Below, one piece after another: positions 23,850 to 36,184 of a stretch of DNA of 64,000 bases; the first letter of the stretch is position 1, and each line of letters begins with the position of its first letter. The translations under genes were made by a program, and so were the position numbers. The stretch is taken from contig OX344758.2 of the NCBI GenBank assembly GCA_947034885.2, positions 16,085,067-16,149,066 on the forward strand. The letters run 5' to 3'. Under the pieces are notes generated by a model. That model did no database searches and was not told the origin of the DNA. It saw only the letters and a program-made list of their open reading frames with translations. This DNA comes from Thuidium tamariscinum (taxonomy: Eukaryota > Streptophyta > Bryopsida > Hypnales > Thuidiaceae).

Positions 23850-25230
23850 AGTTAAATTTGGACTTGTGAATCAAAAGTTATAGAGTTTTGAAGTTGAGAG
23901 GACCTAAGGCCTTCTATTGAGAAGAGCAGAGGCTTCTTCGAGCCATAACTTTTGGAGTATTTTTCATCTTGTCTTGAGATTTGAAGGAATTGTATATCAT
24001 TGTAGTAGCTTTCCAAGAAGTCATCACTCATCTGATTTGGAGTTTGGAGGAGAAAGTTATGAGGAGTTGAAGGTCTGAAGGAAAATTGGAGTTTGGAAGG
24101 AGAACGGCCGTGACTTGAAATGACCACAACTTTGGGTGTATTTCTCATATGTCTTTGAAACTTCTTGTGGAGTTAGTTTGTAGAATTTTCTATTCATAAT
24201 GAGTTCATTCACTTAATTTGAACTCTTTTTGAAGAAGTTATAGAGTGTAGAAGATAGGAAGGAGTGTTGCCTTTGTAGTTTAGAAACCCGAGACTTTGTT
24301 CCTTAATAACTTTTGGACAGAGTCTTAGTTTCTCATGAAACTTTCTGAGATTGTGGGTATTAGTTTGAGGATTCTAAATTGTTATCACACTTGCAATTTG
24401 GTTTTGTAGTTCAAAAGTTATAGAAAAATATAGAGGCAGTAGTTGGTTGCCAAGGGGTTTGAGGAACCTCTACTTTGCACTCTAATAACTTTTGGACAGT
24501 AGTTTAGATATAGTTGAGATTTGGAGGGTGTTTTCCTTATAAAGTTATCTTTCTAAAATGCTATTACATTAAGTATTTGGAGACTTAAACCATCTGTAGC
24601 ACTAGAAAGAAGGTCGCAGCTAGTAAGAGGAGAAGTTTTCTAGTGTTCTTTGGGGTTCTTTGAAGTTCTTGGGGTTCTTTTGAAGACTTGAAGATTCGAA
24701 GGCCGTACATGTCGAGGATCTAGCGTTGTGTTGTGGCTTGTGGCTCGTTTTCATTTCTGTTATTCCCAGCCAGTTTTGGAGGCTAGTTGAAAATTCAATT
24801 TCTGCATTGTAAAACCGTTGCGAGCCGTGGTTATCCAGTAAGCGCTCCATTTTGTGTTTGTGGCGACGAAGTGGGGTTAATGGCCCACATGGTCGATCTT
24901 TTATGTTGTTCCCATTGATGAAAGGCGCTTCCTGGTCATCGTGGGTTTGAAGTTTAGAGGCCCATCATTCGGACGGTCACTCGTGTTGGCCGTCCCGTTT
25001 TACCCGTCCGAAGCCTTGTTTCTTATCACCCACCTTCAGCCTTGGCCCTATAGAGCCAGCCACAGGATAGGCCAACGAAAAAACAAGTGAAGATTCAAGC
25101 AGAGATTCAAGTGAAGATCAAAAGAAGATTCGAGTTTTGAAGACTTATCCAACTTCACTCATCAACGTGCAGACAGACACCCCGCGTGTTCCCTAAGCGC
25201 GCTCCTCTCTACCCGACAGCGGTTTAGGGT
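23850..25230. repeat. Gene-free region with degenerate repeats
   Basis: From 23,850 to 24,600 imperfect segments of roughly 150 bp recur, each marked by AACTTTTGGA or AAAAGTTATAGA. Plant long terminal repeats often contain such segments, so this may be LTR-derived, but no ends were found. From 24,650 to 25,230 the DNA is richer in GC without an open frame that I trust. Confidence 0.35.
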
Positions 25231-25541
25231 GTTTACAGATTTTCATCCACCTACCTCAATTCTTCATCCAGTTGACCAAAATTTAGTATTCCACAGGTCG
25301 CTTGCAGTTACCACTCCTGACTTCGTCACAACTACAGTAGAACTAAAGAATGACTTCAGTCTAAAGGCAGCTGATTTTAATGGCTTCTGCTCATTATGAT
25401 TTAGATGCCTTATAATCCGCTTCTCAAAGCTGTTTTTCACGAACTCAATCACTACATACAATCACATGAGTGTGCCAAAATGAAGAATGCACCACACTAA
25501 AATGGCTTCTGTGTTTTACACGGCCATAATCGACTTGCATG

Positions 25542-28500
25542 TCAGTAGCCTGCTTGAGCTAATAGATTATCTTCCAGGGACAATTCTATTGTTCCTACTA
25601 GATTCACCGTCTCTGGAGGATTTGGAAACCTCTGCGGAGCTATTAATCCTTCGCTCTCTACTGTAGTGGTAATGAATGCGTCAACTGTCTCTGCAACTTC
25701 TCGTCTAACTCTGGCTTCTTTGTGTAACACCACTTTCCAACCAGGTCTATCGGAGATATCTAAAAAGAAGACTTGGGTCGCCTGGCTTGGGAAAATGAAT
25801 GGGTCTGCCATGCGAGGCAGTTTGTGGCGGAAGTTCACTACAAGGAAACCCAACTCGTCTCTGGTATACGTCTCATTTCCTCGATTATCTTGCCTTTTCA
25901 CCCACTCGCAGCGTAGTAGAGTGATTTTGGTGGTGAGTGCACCATAGTGAAGTTCTAATATGTCTTTCAAGACTCCCACGTAGTTCACATTGGATTCCTT
26001 GACTCTTCCTGATGGCTCACGGAATATCGAAGCCACGCCGCTGTTGGAACTCAATACCTGTAGCGTACTGTCATCTTCCACACGGAAGTGGTTACCAAAA
26101 GCAATCATGCATGCATATCGAGTGGCTCTTTGTGCCGGCCTCTTGCTCATGAGGAACAGGTCCATGTGCTCTGGATTACCCAAATCCAACTCAGAATCTT
26201 GCTCAGTCCTCTGAATCCAATCTGCTAGTGCAGGAGTACTTTGATTCACTTCTGATTTTGACCTCCACTTTCTGAAAGAAACATTGGCATACAATGACGA
26301 TAAGCACACGAGACTATTTCAGCACATCTTATTAGAGGAGCAGTCTTGGTAACGCTTAATATAGTACTCTGCCATACTCGTACTCACTACTAACTTGCGC
26401 GTCACTTATCCTAGTGACGAAAAAGTCATTCTCTAATCACTTATTGTACACGTGACTTAAAAATGACTTCATGGTATCTGCAACACTACTACAGAGCCAG
26501 GTAGCACAGTTTTTAAACTTAGCGTCTTATAGACAGCCAACTTTGAATCCATTGAATGACACCCTCACAATGGCATGCAAATCCACTGAAAGAAATACAA
26601 ACAGTCGCATTTTTATCAATTCTAAGATGTACCGTTCACATTTCAGCACCACATTTTGGATGTGCAGTGCTCGTCTCTGTCCCTATATTACTTTCGTCAT
26701 GCTCATACTGTAGCGACTTCTGCGTCACTAAACCTAGTGACAGTAAAGGCATTTGGTAGTTAGTTGGTGTCAACATGACTTACAAGTCACTTACAAATGA
26801 CTGAATGGCGTCTGGAATACTACTGCAAAGCTAATTTCCACTATTTTGAGACTTAGCAACACAGAGAGGTCATGGGAAAACTTACGTGACTAAAACCTGC
26901 ATTGTGGAAGAATTTAAGAGCACATATTGGTGGGCTAGATCTCTGAGTTCAAGACTCATTACATATGGCCTTCTTGCCCCTTGTAGAACCTCCTCTGCGT
27001 CCCCATATTCTTCGTCTTCATCCCATACGCGTCTTTCAGTGGCCTCAAATCTATGGAGGTATTCGGTAATGAATCCTATACATTCATCTTTCAAATATCC
27101 CTCTGCCATAGAAGCCTCAAGTCGGGCCATGTTTCGGACATGGCTCTTCAATACTTTCATGTATCGTTCCACTGGGTACATCCACCTTGTACTAACTGGA
27201 CCACACAAGTCCAGCTCCTTCGCAAGATGGTAGGGAAGATGGGTCATGATATCAAAAAAAGATGGCGGAAATTCAATCTCCAACAGCGCCATGCTTTCAG
27301 CCGCATCTGCTTCTAGGGATGGAAAATCAGCGGGGTTGTACACCTTCGTTGAAAGGCGGCGAAATACCTTGCACATTCTCATGACAGCCATACGAGGTCC
27401 AGTTTCCATTAGCCCACGGAGAGCCAGTGGCATCACTTGTTGCATCAAAACATGGTAATCATGGGACTTCAATCCGCCAAAGTTTTTCTTGCAGATGCAC
27501 TTCTTGAAGTCAGATGAGTATCCAGTGGGCGTTATTAATGCCTCAATGCACTTCGCAAACTTCTCGAACTCATCATCTGTCAACACATAAGATGCATGAG
27601 GCTTCACCATCTTCCCTGCTTTGCGTGGATGCGGCGTCAGCCACAAGTGTGGCCTCACTTTTCGCCTCTGCAAATCCCTTCGGACTTTCACAGAATCTTT
27701 CTTCCCTGTTATGGTTTTTAGGAAGTTCTTCGACAGGTTCAGTTTGCAGTGCATGAGATCCAGCGTGTATCGAATAAAAAGGGCCTGAAATTATACACAG
27801 GACATATAGGATCAGTACATTGAATATGTTTAGAAAGTCATGTCTTCGAGTCACAAAGAAGTCATACTTTATGACTTCAGGATAAGTAATACTACTTTAT
27901 TACTCCAGGTCCACTTCTCGCTAACTCTACAGTCACATTCAAGTCATGTACAAGTCATTTTTCATCACTATGTTACTCAGCAGTCACTCACCTTCCAATA
28001 CGGCAAGCGAAAAAGGATACTCAAACGTTTAAGGCCAAATATTTTTGATGGGTCCCCTGCAGCTCCATCTCTGTTTCCAGCTACTTTCCACGCCTCGCAT
28101 TCCAATGCATGACGTATTTGCTCCTCCATTGTGACTACGCGTGGTTTAGGGCGGTTTTCGATTTTTCCATCAAAATGGTTCTTCATCTCTTGTGACATGT
28201 AAAGATGATTTTCGGGGAGCCATCGACAAGTCCCACCGTACGTTTGCTTACCCAACTCGGTAGAATGCTCTGCGCCTAAATCCTTGCCACACCATGGACA
28301 TGCTGCGTATCCTTGATGGGCAAAACCTCCTACGGTGCCATAACCTGGGAAGTTGTGGATAGTCCACACCAACATGGCCCGCAATTGGAAAGCCTGAGAG
28401 CCTACATCTTTTGATACATCGTATGCCGGAACTCCAGACCATAATTTCAACAACTCCTCCACAAGAGGCTCCAAGTACACGTCGAAGACATCAGCAGTGA

Positions 28501-29752
28501 CGGATTCTCTCCCTGGAATCAAAAGAGCCAACATAATAAAAAACTTCTTTGTACTCAACCATGGAGGTAAGTTGTAATTCAACAACACTACGGGCCACGT
28601 TGACCACGAGGATCAGTTCTGCGCGTAAGGATTTACTCCATCCGTTGCCAAGGCAAAGTGAACATTGCAGTCATCCTTTGCAAAAGAAGGATCCACGTTT
28701 TCCTCAAAATGCTGCCACGCTTTGGAGTCGCAGGGGTGTTTGACAAGGCCATCCCCCCCCTCTCGGTTGCTTTGGTTCTTTGCATGCCACACCATCAACT
28801 TTGAAATCTTTGGACTCATGAACATTCTCTAGAGTCGTGGAACAATCGAGAAGTGACGGAGCACCTTCAGTGGGAAGCTACGGCGATCCTCATTGCGGTA
28901 CCTACGACCACCACACTTTGGGCAGCGGAAGAGATTCTCATGAGGTCCATGGAAAAGGATGCATCCACGCTCACAAGCATGGATGGTGTTATAAGTCAAC
29001 CCCAATTTCTTGGTAAGTGACTTCGCTGCATGATGGATTTTTGGCAAAGTATTATTTTGTGGTAGAAGATGGGAATGTAGTATGCTGAAGAGTTCATTGG
29101 AGAACTGGTTGCTGACGCCGTGTACAGTACACAAGTTCATCAGTAACACGGTTGCTGCGAGCTTGCTACTCCGAGAACCATCGTACAAGTGCTCCAAAGA
29201 TTCTTCCAGCACCTTAGCATCGAAATTTGGGTCACCATCGCCAAAGGCTGTGTCCACATCGGGAGGTTCTTCATCCCGACATTCTACCTCCTCTACATTG
29301 TCGGCACTACCTGCTTCCATGAACTCTTCATGAATTGAGTCCGCCGTGGCAAAAGCGCCAGACACCTCTTCTTGGACTCTCTCCAAGACAAATGTTGTAT
29401 CGCCATGAGGTCGTAGTACTTGGTTGACCATCCCACGAGTATCAACAGTGGCGTCAACATCTTGTGATTCTTGTTCTCCCGTTCTCCAAAATTGTTGCTC
29501 CCACTCTTCATCCAAGGAATCTCGTGCACTCGGACCTCTCCACATCCTGCAATCCGGATATCTTCCGTAACGGATTAAGTACTCCCTTACATTGCGGATA
29601 AAGAGCTTCTTCCTGCCTCGACAATTGGTGCAAGGGCATTGTAATTTCTTCACATTGAACTCTATGGCCCATTGCACCTCTCGGGTCCATAGGCGGTCAT
29701 CTCTTAGCCGTTGCCTCTCATCGTCAGAGAGTGGCAGTCTACTTGGTAGCAT
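25542..29752 (-). pseudogene. CACTA/En-Spm tnp2-type transposase (three exons, two nonsense codons)
   Basis: The three-exon model fits in phase. Exon 1 is 29752-27992 (donor AAG|GTGAGT), exon 2 is 27784-26886 (acceptor TTTCAG, donor CAC|GTAAGT) and exon 3 is 26271-25542 (acceptor TTTCAG, TGA stop). Exon 1 carries the CPC..C transposase-associated zinc motif (residues about 37-45), an acidic linker, and the tnp2 core with the CPWC knuckle and NLPPWLS. Exon 2 carries DUF4218, with the WMYPVERYMK segment. Exon 3 carries DUF4216. Two in-frame stops lie in exon 1: TAG at 28829-28831, where relatives have Gln or Lys, and TGA at 28613-28615. It is therefore probably dead, though otherwise full length. 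Both introns (207 and 614 bp) are rich in AGTCATT motifs. Confidence 0.85.
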
Positions 29753-30268
29753 GTCTCTTGAGAAAACCTGATTGATAGGAACGCACTAAGTTCACGTAGC
29801 CAATACACGCTCAGTACTTTGATAGAAGGTCCGCCGTAACGTGGAAGCCTCCACGTATTTATGACTCCTGAATGTCTTTCAGTACTCCAACTCCACTTCA
29901 AAATGACTCTTGTCACTGCTGCATGACTACAACATCACAAGACTCCACTGATAAATGACTTGCATGTACATGCAGAGTGCCAATTGAATGCACAGTACAT
30001 TCTAGCTATGCCCATGATTTCAAAACTCAAGAAGACCCTACAAGAAGGGCATACTGTAACACTAATTCAACAACTTTTAATTCAATACAGGGTTGCTTCC
30101 GTCGCGTCACGTCCGTGCGTCAGGATGTCCGTCCGCTGACGTGACGGGGAGCCGAGCGTCCGTCAGGATGAAATTCACGACAAAATCCGCGACAAAGGAT
30201 GAAAAATCGTCGACAGGGCCGTCGACGAGGCCGTCCACCGTCGACCGGACCGTCCAGGATAGAATCGA

Positions 30269-30463
30269 ACCGATTAGGGCTAGCCAGCTGTAAACTTCAG
30301 AGCCTTGTAACTTTTGCAAAAAGTTTTCAAATTGGGCAAATGAGATGTTTTTCGGCATCTACAGAAACTGTAGATGCCGAAAAACATCTCATTTGCCCAA
30401 TTTGAAGACTTTTTGCAAAAGTTACAAGGCTCTGAAGTTTGCAGCCGGCCAGCCCTAATCGGT
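30269..30463. repeat. Near-perfect 96-bp inverted repeat inside the hAT-like element
   Basis: The left arm 30269-30364 and right arm 30368-30463 pair with only a few mismatches around a 3-base centre at 30365-30367. Transcribed RNA would fold into one long hairpin. Confidence 0.9.
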
Positions 30464-30790
30464 CGACGGCCTCGTGGACGGCCCTGTCGACGGTCGACGA
30501 CCTCCTCGACGGCCCTGTTAACGGTCGACGGCCTCATGGACGGCCCTGTCGACAGTGGACGGCCTCCTCGACGGCCTTGTCGACGGTCGACGACCTCCTC
30601 GACGGCCCTGTTAACGGTCGACGACCTCGTGGACGGCCCTGTCGACGGTGGACGGCCTCCTCGACGGCCCTGTCGACGGTCGACGACCTCCTCGACGGCC
30701 TCGTGGACGGCCCTGTCGACGGTGGACGGCCTCCTCGACGGCCCTGTCGATGGTGGACGGCCTTGTCGACGGTCGACGGACTTCATCCAG
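30464..30790. repeat. 31-bp GC-rich minisatellite with GTCGAC palindromes
   Basis: About ten units of roughly 31 bp, built from two related half-units around GTCGACGG and GGACGGCC. Because 31 is not a multiple of three, all frames stay open and give repetitive Arg/Pro/Thr/Ser peptides. These are not genes. Confidence 0.85.
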
Positions 30791-31579
30791 GCCGTCGACG
30801 ACGCCGTCAGCATTCGAGACGGCCTCTGACGCGTCCTGACTCGTCACGACTGACGCGTCATGACATCCGGACGGGAAAAGCCCACGTCACGTCGGGATAG
30901 ACAACCCTGATTCAATAGCATATATATAATTCACTAAGCATATACTACTTACAGACCAGGATCGGAAACTTCCAGCAATCTGAATACACGATCATAAATT
31001 TCAAAGACTCATTCATTGACCATGAGTATAGCCATTGGAAACAATCATCAAAAATGAAAAATGTGAAGGCGTCCGAGATCCAAGCGGGCCTCCATGATAG
31101 GTGAAGGATTTCATTTAAGCTTGTTGCTTATCTAAGGTACACGGAAACCCACAAGTACTAGACATGGGTAACGCATTTGCCGTCACAAAAGGGTGGGACC
31201 TCTGTGGGTGCTTCATTCCCACCCTTGGAATTAAGCGATCACAACCAGGCTCTTAACAATTCTACTACCTACGGGTGTCTAAGCATCAATCCATTGTGCC
31301 TTCCAAGCAATGGATCTTTTTTACTATCCTAACTAAGGTTTGTTTTGTTCCTTTGTCCTACTTCTAATTGTTACTTACTTCTTACGTGTTTCGTTCTCTT
31401 GTCCCACTTTTATGCTTTGTTCTCGTTTATCCTACTTATACGTGTTTGGGTTTGTTTGGCCCGCTTTTCCTATGGTATTTCCTACCCCGTCTCTACGTCT
31501 TTGTACTGCTATCCTATTTTATGTATTTGTCTTGGTTTTCCTTTACTCTACGTAATTGTCTTGGTTTAGTCTACTCTAC

Positions 31580-31829
31580 GTACTCTAATTGAATACCTCT
31601 ACTCTACGTACTCTAATTGAATACCTCTACTCTACGTATTGGTATTGTTCTACTTCTACTTTACGTATTTTAATGGAGTGCCTCTCCTCTACGTATTTAT
31701 CTTGCTCTACCTCTACTTTACGTATTTTAATGGAGTACCTCTACCCTGCGTATTTGTCTTGCTCTACCTCTACTTTACGTATTTTAATGGAGTACCTCTA
31801 TCTACGTATTTGTCTTGCTCTACCTCTAC
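31580..31829. repeat. 57-bp minisatellite, left part
   Basis: Units of 57 bp (19 codons) containing TTTTAATGGAGT recur with few changes. The array resumes at 35746 on the far side of the inserted 3.9-kb element. The flank from 30,918 to 31,340 holds no gene I can support. Confidence 0.85.
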
Positions 31830-34800
31830 TGTGGCAACCTAGAATTCACCTAAGCAGGTTCTTAAGCAAAATACGGGAAGAGGGATCTATTCAATCCCCA
31901 TTTTTTTTGTTGTTTTCTTAGTTTCTACACATAATTGGGACCAAGACCGGAAACCGGAAGACCCTAGACCGTAAACCAGAAACTACGTTAAGGGACAGCG
32001 TATGAAATCCCGGATTCCGCCCACCTAGCGACCGAGACCGGATAGGTAATGAGTGGCTACCGAGTCTAGAGATCGTCGGGATCTCTCCCATGTGACCAGA
32101 CTGGTTTAAACCTAACGGTCAGTAATTAATGCCGGGGGAAAAAGTATAAGACCAGGGAAGTAGGGCCAGGTCCTGCCACTTTCTTGCACGCAGTTCGAGA
32201 AAGGGTTTCCGGCCAGAGATAGAGTATTCGGTCTACAGACAGAGAGAAGGGATAGATAAACTGTCAATCCGGTCTGGTACATAGTTGAGCGAATAGCACT
32301 ACGCTAGCTGACAGGTTCTTGAGCGCGGGAGGTTTAGTTAAGTTGGACCGCGCCTAGATTGTGTAGGCGTCAAGTGAGAGATGGCAGAAGAGGTGCAGGA
32401 AGGAAGGATTCTAGCCTTCCGGAATGTGAATCCGGTCGTGCCAACTGACGCACAAGACAAGAGGGAGCTGGAGGAAGACCTCAGGCAGATGGGCTGCGAG
32501 GGGTTCATAGCTCACCCCTGGAACCTGAAGGATGAGGCGATGGTGGAGGAGCTACTGGCCGGCCAGACCAACGAGTGGAAAGGGACGGTCCGGGCGCTGC
32601 CAAAGGAGTGGAGTGCAGCAATGTGGCGCAAGGTGTACGCCTTCGAGCAAGGAGGAGATGCGACGGGCACCCGGACGGACAAATTCCACCAAGGGAAGTT
32701 CCGCAGGCCCACCAACCCGAAGGACGGCTTTACAGTAGCAGAGTGTGTGTCTGCTAGACACAAGAGGCTACTGCGGTTCATGATGGCGATCTTGAACCCG
32801 GATAGACCTAGTAGGATTACGGTCACCGTGGCCAACACTGTCTTTGGTGCACTGTCGGGAGACAGGAAGATAGATTGGGGGTTAGTTATGAGGGACCGGA
32901 TGGACCGAATGGTGAAAGGAATTGGGAAATCTAAACCCTCTCCCATTTCACCATTCCTGTTTCATCTGTATCATTCGTTAGACCTCTTGAGAGAGAAGGA
33001 GATGGAAGCTTACGAGGTAGGGGCTGCATTGATAGAGTATGAGATTGCAGACCCGGAAGCGGAAAATGACCAAGATGAGGAGGACTCCGAGGATGAGAGT
33101 CAGGAGGGGCATCAAGGAGGCACACAAGAAGTAGAGGAGGTTCCAGAGGTAGGAAGAGAGGATCCACCTCTAGAAACCCCTGTAGTAGCCGGGGAAGCCC
33201 AAAGGTTAGATCCGGTCTGGGAACAGGATCCCTTGCTAAGGATCCTGCGAGACCTGGAAGATTTCAGAAAGCACCACCTAGAGGAGAGAGGGTTATTACG
33301 GGCCATAAGCCAAGCCTTAGGCTCTATTCCCCCCTCCAAGATCATGGAGGTGTTGGGAGAATTGATTCAGGAGGCTCATGATAGTCGGGACAGAGAGGAG
33401 GTACTCCGGCTAACAAATCAGGTCTCAGCCCTGAGGAGGGAGCTCCATCACACTCAGGAGGAGCTGGATGAAGAGAGACGCCTCACCACGCAGGCCCGGA
33501 ACACACTCGGAGAAATCCGAGAGTTCATCACGCATCCGGGTGAAGTCGTCAACAAAGCCATGCTTTTCGACAGGAAGGTCTTGGAAGCAGGCAAGATGGT
33601 GGGTCCTCAGATGCTTACAGCTCTGGTGGCCTACAACAAGAAAATGGAGGCAGCGCTGGAGAAGTGGCGGTCAGTAGTCACGGAGGTCCAAGCTAGTTCT
33701 GCTCCAGTCTCAGGACCGAAAGAGCCAAAGATGGAGAAGGAACAACCGAAGGATCAGCCACCACTAGCAGCTGTCGAGGTAGAAGCCGGCATATATGAAC
33801 CGGCGAAGGAAGAGGGAACCAGGACCGACGCAGTGGAGGAGGAATCTGTCCCACCGGCCCGGATTGAAGAGCCCAGGGTTTCTCAACCCGAGAAGACCAA
33901 GGAGCCGGAACCCGAGCCGATTGTGTTGAGGGAGATAATCCGGGGAACTACACCACCAAGGGAGAAGACCAAGTTCATCACCTTGTTGGATGATTCTCCA
34001 AGCAAGTCATCACCCACGGTCATCACACAACCAAAGACCGGAGGGGAAGCGAAGGCAACGGTGCAGGTCCGCTCTATACTGAAGACCGGATCTGGATCCG
34101 GGTCACCAAGCCAGGGACCAGCCCGGACTGCCGAGAGAGTGGGGGAGCAGACCCCGCAAAGCAAGATAGTGCACCACCCGCCCATCACCGGATTCAAGAA
34201 GAAGACCGCGGAGACATCCAAGGTGAAGCGGAAGGCCCGGGATGAAGAGGAAGAGGAGTCAGATGAGGAAGATGAGGACTCGGAGGAAGAGACCGACTCC
34301 GGTGATGAGTCGGAACAGTACTCAGATGCGGACCAGGCATTGGCAGAGACCACGAAGACCAGGGCCAGGGCGCGGGGTAAGACCAAACCGAAACCCAAGC
34401 CCATCAAGATGTACCGATCTCCGAAGAAGCAGCCAGCCCGGAAAGGTGCGTCGCCTCTTAAGAAGGCGAGGAAATAGGGGGCATTAATTACAGGTAGATA
34501 GGAAGGCGGCTAAACCAAGTTATATTTAGGTTAGGAACTTTTGAACTTAGACCGGATCCAGATATGTAGGATCTGTGATCCTATTTTGTTGGTATTTTTG
34601 TAGTTTTGTGGAAGTCAACCTACCCAAGTTGTAGAGGAATGTGAGGTGGCATTCTTGGCGGCTGGTGTTGATTCCATTTGCACTTTTAGGTTTTCTTGCA
34701 GTTTAGTATTTAAACCCGGTTCGTAATTGAATCCGGGCGCGCATTATGTTATCTTACTTTCACAAGTTTTTGTGTTGCAAATACAAGTCAGAACCTTTTC

Positions 34801-35745
34801 TGATTCACTCTGAAGTGGACTGTGTGCATGGGACCTTGTCAAAGTCTTATGGTGATGGTTAGGATTGCAACCTTGTGTGGATAAGTGTGTGCCCGGATGG
34901 TCAGTTTATCCGGTCTCTGGACTTAAAGTGAATTTGGTTTTGATAGGGAATTTGTGCAGGATCCCACAGTGCTTTCTGAAACAGGTCTAGGGAGTATTTG
35001 ATAGAGATAGACACTTGTAGAGTCTGGGTTTGAGATCGGGAGCGTCCGGCCAAATGCCAACTGAATGGTGATCCGGTCTCTGTAGAAGAAAGAAGGACTA
35101 AGTGAGGAAATTCAGCTCTCTTGCATAAGCTACCGCCCTTATTCTACCAGGGATTAGACTAACTGGTTCTTCCGTCGTTGTAGTCTTTGTTAGGATTAGG
35201 CAGGAGTGCTTGCGTGACCTGCTGGGTCGGATTAGTCCCGGTCCAGTTGTGAGGTATTCCGGTCTGTTTGTAGTAGTAGTTTCTTTTTACTCATAAGTGG
35301 AACTTCTGACACTTTAAAACTTGAAGGGTAGGAGTAAGCTTCCTTCCTAAACGCCCAAACAAGCAGATCCCTCTTGTTATCGAGGTTAAACTTACACTTG
35401 GTTACTATACTAGGGATTGGACCAGCTACTAGTATCCGGTCTTTAGTCCCATATCTAGTGAGCGTAAGCATCAAGGTGGTGAACATACAGGTATAGATAG
35501 ATAGACTTAGTTTGGAAGGATAAAGGATTGATCTGGTAATCAGGTCCAAGGAAATCTTAGGAACGTTGGAGACCAAGACCGGATCAGTCTTTTGCTTGGG
35601 TTTTGTTGTGATAACCACTAACGTATTCCGGTCTTTCGTCAACTTTCGACCAAATCTCTTGGGAACGATACACAAGTCACTTTAAGGCTAATTTAGTGCA
35701 TTCTAAAGCCTTAGAGAAGGAATTGTGCTTTCCTGTGCTACGACA
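31830..35745 (+). mobile_element. 3.9-kb TG...CA element, copy 1 (Gag-like coding, LTR-retroelement kin)
   Basis: It starts TGTGGCAACC, ends GTGCTACGACA and is flanked by exact TCTAC duplications (31825-31829, 35746-35750). Five-base duplications with TG...CA ends are the signature of retroviral-type integrases. There is a promoter-like GTATAAGACC near 32,145, a 5' leader, one long coding region and a 1.27-kb 3' tail. No internal direct repeats and no polymerase or integrase coding are seen. It may be a solo LTR that carries a gene, or a non-autonomous Gag-only element. It looks whole. Confidence 0.7.
32381..34477 (+). CDS. Gag-like 698-aa protein of the 3.9-kb element
   Basis: The ATG at 32381 follows the leader of element copy 1. 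Residues 1-220 form a conserved helical domain (almost unchanged in copy 2) that looks like a capsid- or plant-mobile-domain-type fold. Residues about 225-290 are acidic. Residues about 290-440 form a long coiled coil. The rest is a Pro/Glu/Thr-rich linker ending in a run of acidic residues and then a Lys/Arg-rich tail (about 660-698) suited to nucleic-acid binding. No protease, reverse transcriptase or zinc knuckle is visible. The assignment as Gag-like is an inference from architecture and from the element's ends. The frame looks uninterrupted. Confidence 0.6.
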   Translation: MAEEVQEGRILAFRNVNPVVPTDAQDKRELEEDLRQMGCEGFIAHPWNLKDEAMVEELLAGQTNEWKGTVRALPKEWSAAMWRKVYAFEQGGDATGTRTDKFHQGKFRRPTNPKDGFTVAECVSARHKRLLRFMMAILNPDRPSRITVTVANTVFGALSGDRKIDWGLVMRDRMDRMVKGIGKSKPSPISPFLFHLYHSLDLLREKEMEAYEVGAALIEYEIADPEAENDQDEEDSEDESQEGHQGGTQEVEEVPEVGREDPPLETPVVAGEAQRLDPVWEQDPLLRILRDLEDFRKHHLEERGLLRAISQALGSIPPSKIMEVLGELIQEAHDSRDREEVLRLTNQVSALRRELHHTQEELDEERRLTTQARNTLGEIREFITHPGEVVNKAMLFDRKVLEAGKMVGPQMLTALVAYNKKMEAALEKWRSVVTEVQASSAPVSGPKEPKMEKEQPKDQPPLAAVEVEAGIYEPAKEEGTRTDAVEEESVPPARIEEPRVSQPEKTKEPEPEPIVLREIIRGTTPPREKTKFITLLDDSPSKSSPTVITQPKTGGEAKATVQVRSILKTGSGSGSPSQGPARTAERVGEQTPQSKIVHHPPITGFKKKTAETSKVKRKARDEEEEESDEEDEDSEEETDSGDESEQYSDADQALAETTKTRARARGKTKPKPKPIKMYRSPKKQPARKGASPLKKARK

Positions 35746-35870
35746 TCTACTTTACGTCTTTTAATGGAGTACCTCTACCCTACGTTTTTGTCTTGCTCTA
35801 CCTCTACTTTACGTATTTTAATGGAGTACCTCTACTCTACGTTTTCTTCTCTATGTTTGTGTATTCCTTC
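35746..35870. repeat. 57-bp minisatellite, right part
   Basis: This continues the array cut by the element at 31830-35745. The first five bases are the duplicated target TCTAC. Confidence 0.8.
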
Positions 35871-36184
35871 TTCCTCTTTCTATTCTAGTGGTGGTTATCT
35901 TCCTATTTGTGTTTGCTAATTGCCGGACCTCAATCCCACTTGGGATGGTAACCTTTTCCTACTAATTAATTCCTAATTGCATTAACAAATTGAATCAAAG
36001 GGGAGTTGTAGAGGCCCACCTCCGTTCCGTGGATCCGGTCCTCTTCACTCCACGCCACATCCATCGTTGCCATTTCTTGGACCCGGCTCTTTTAGTTATC
36101 CCTTTCCAGGTGCTTTTTACAATCAAGTCTTTTTTGCGATAGCCCCTAGTTCCACTAATTTCTAGTCTATCCCCTTAACTATCT

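Larger units (their letters stand above)
30088..30909. mobile_element. hAT-like non-autonomous element with exact 8-bp target duplication
   Basis: ATTCAATA at 30080-30087 is repeated exactly at 30910-30917. The ends are CAGGGTTG and CAACCCTG, and the similarity of the arms extends inward with gaps. An 8-bp duplication plus CAGGG ends is diagnostic of the hAT superfamily. The 822-bp interior is GC-rich and encodes no transposase. It sits just upstream of the CACTA transposase gene and is young by its intact duplication. Confidence 0.85.

Noticed and set aside
24600-24645. CACTAGAAA ... TTTCTAGTG as the missing right terminus of the CACTA element
   Set aside because: It is a short local hairpin, the sequence inside does not match the left terminus beyond five bases, and it would exclude the transposase gene.
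30280-30900. Several overlapping open frames of 60-177 codons on both strands
   Set aside because: They are by-products of the stop-free 31-bp GC-rich minisatellite in the hAT-like element.
31340-31921. Open frames with repeated 19-residue peptides
   Set aside because: The 57-bp minisatellite gives a repeating peptide automatically; there are no homologous domains and an element has inserted into the array.
31830-35745. Ordinary LTR retrotransposon with LTRs inside the 3.9-kb unit
   Set aside because: The first and last several hundred bases share no direct repeat by eye; only TG...CA and the target duplication are present.
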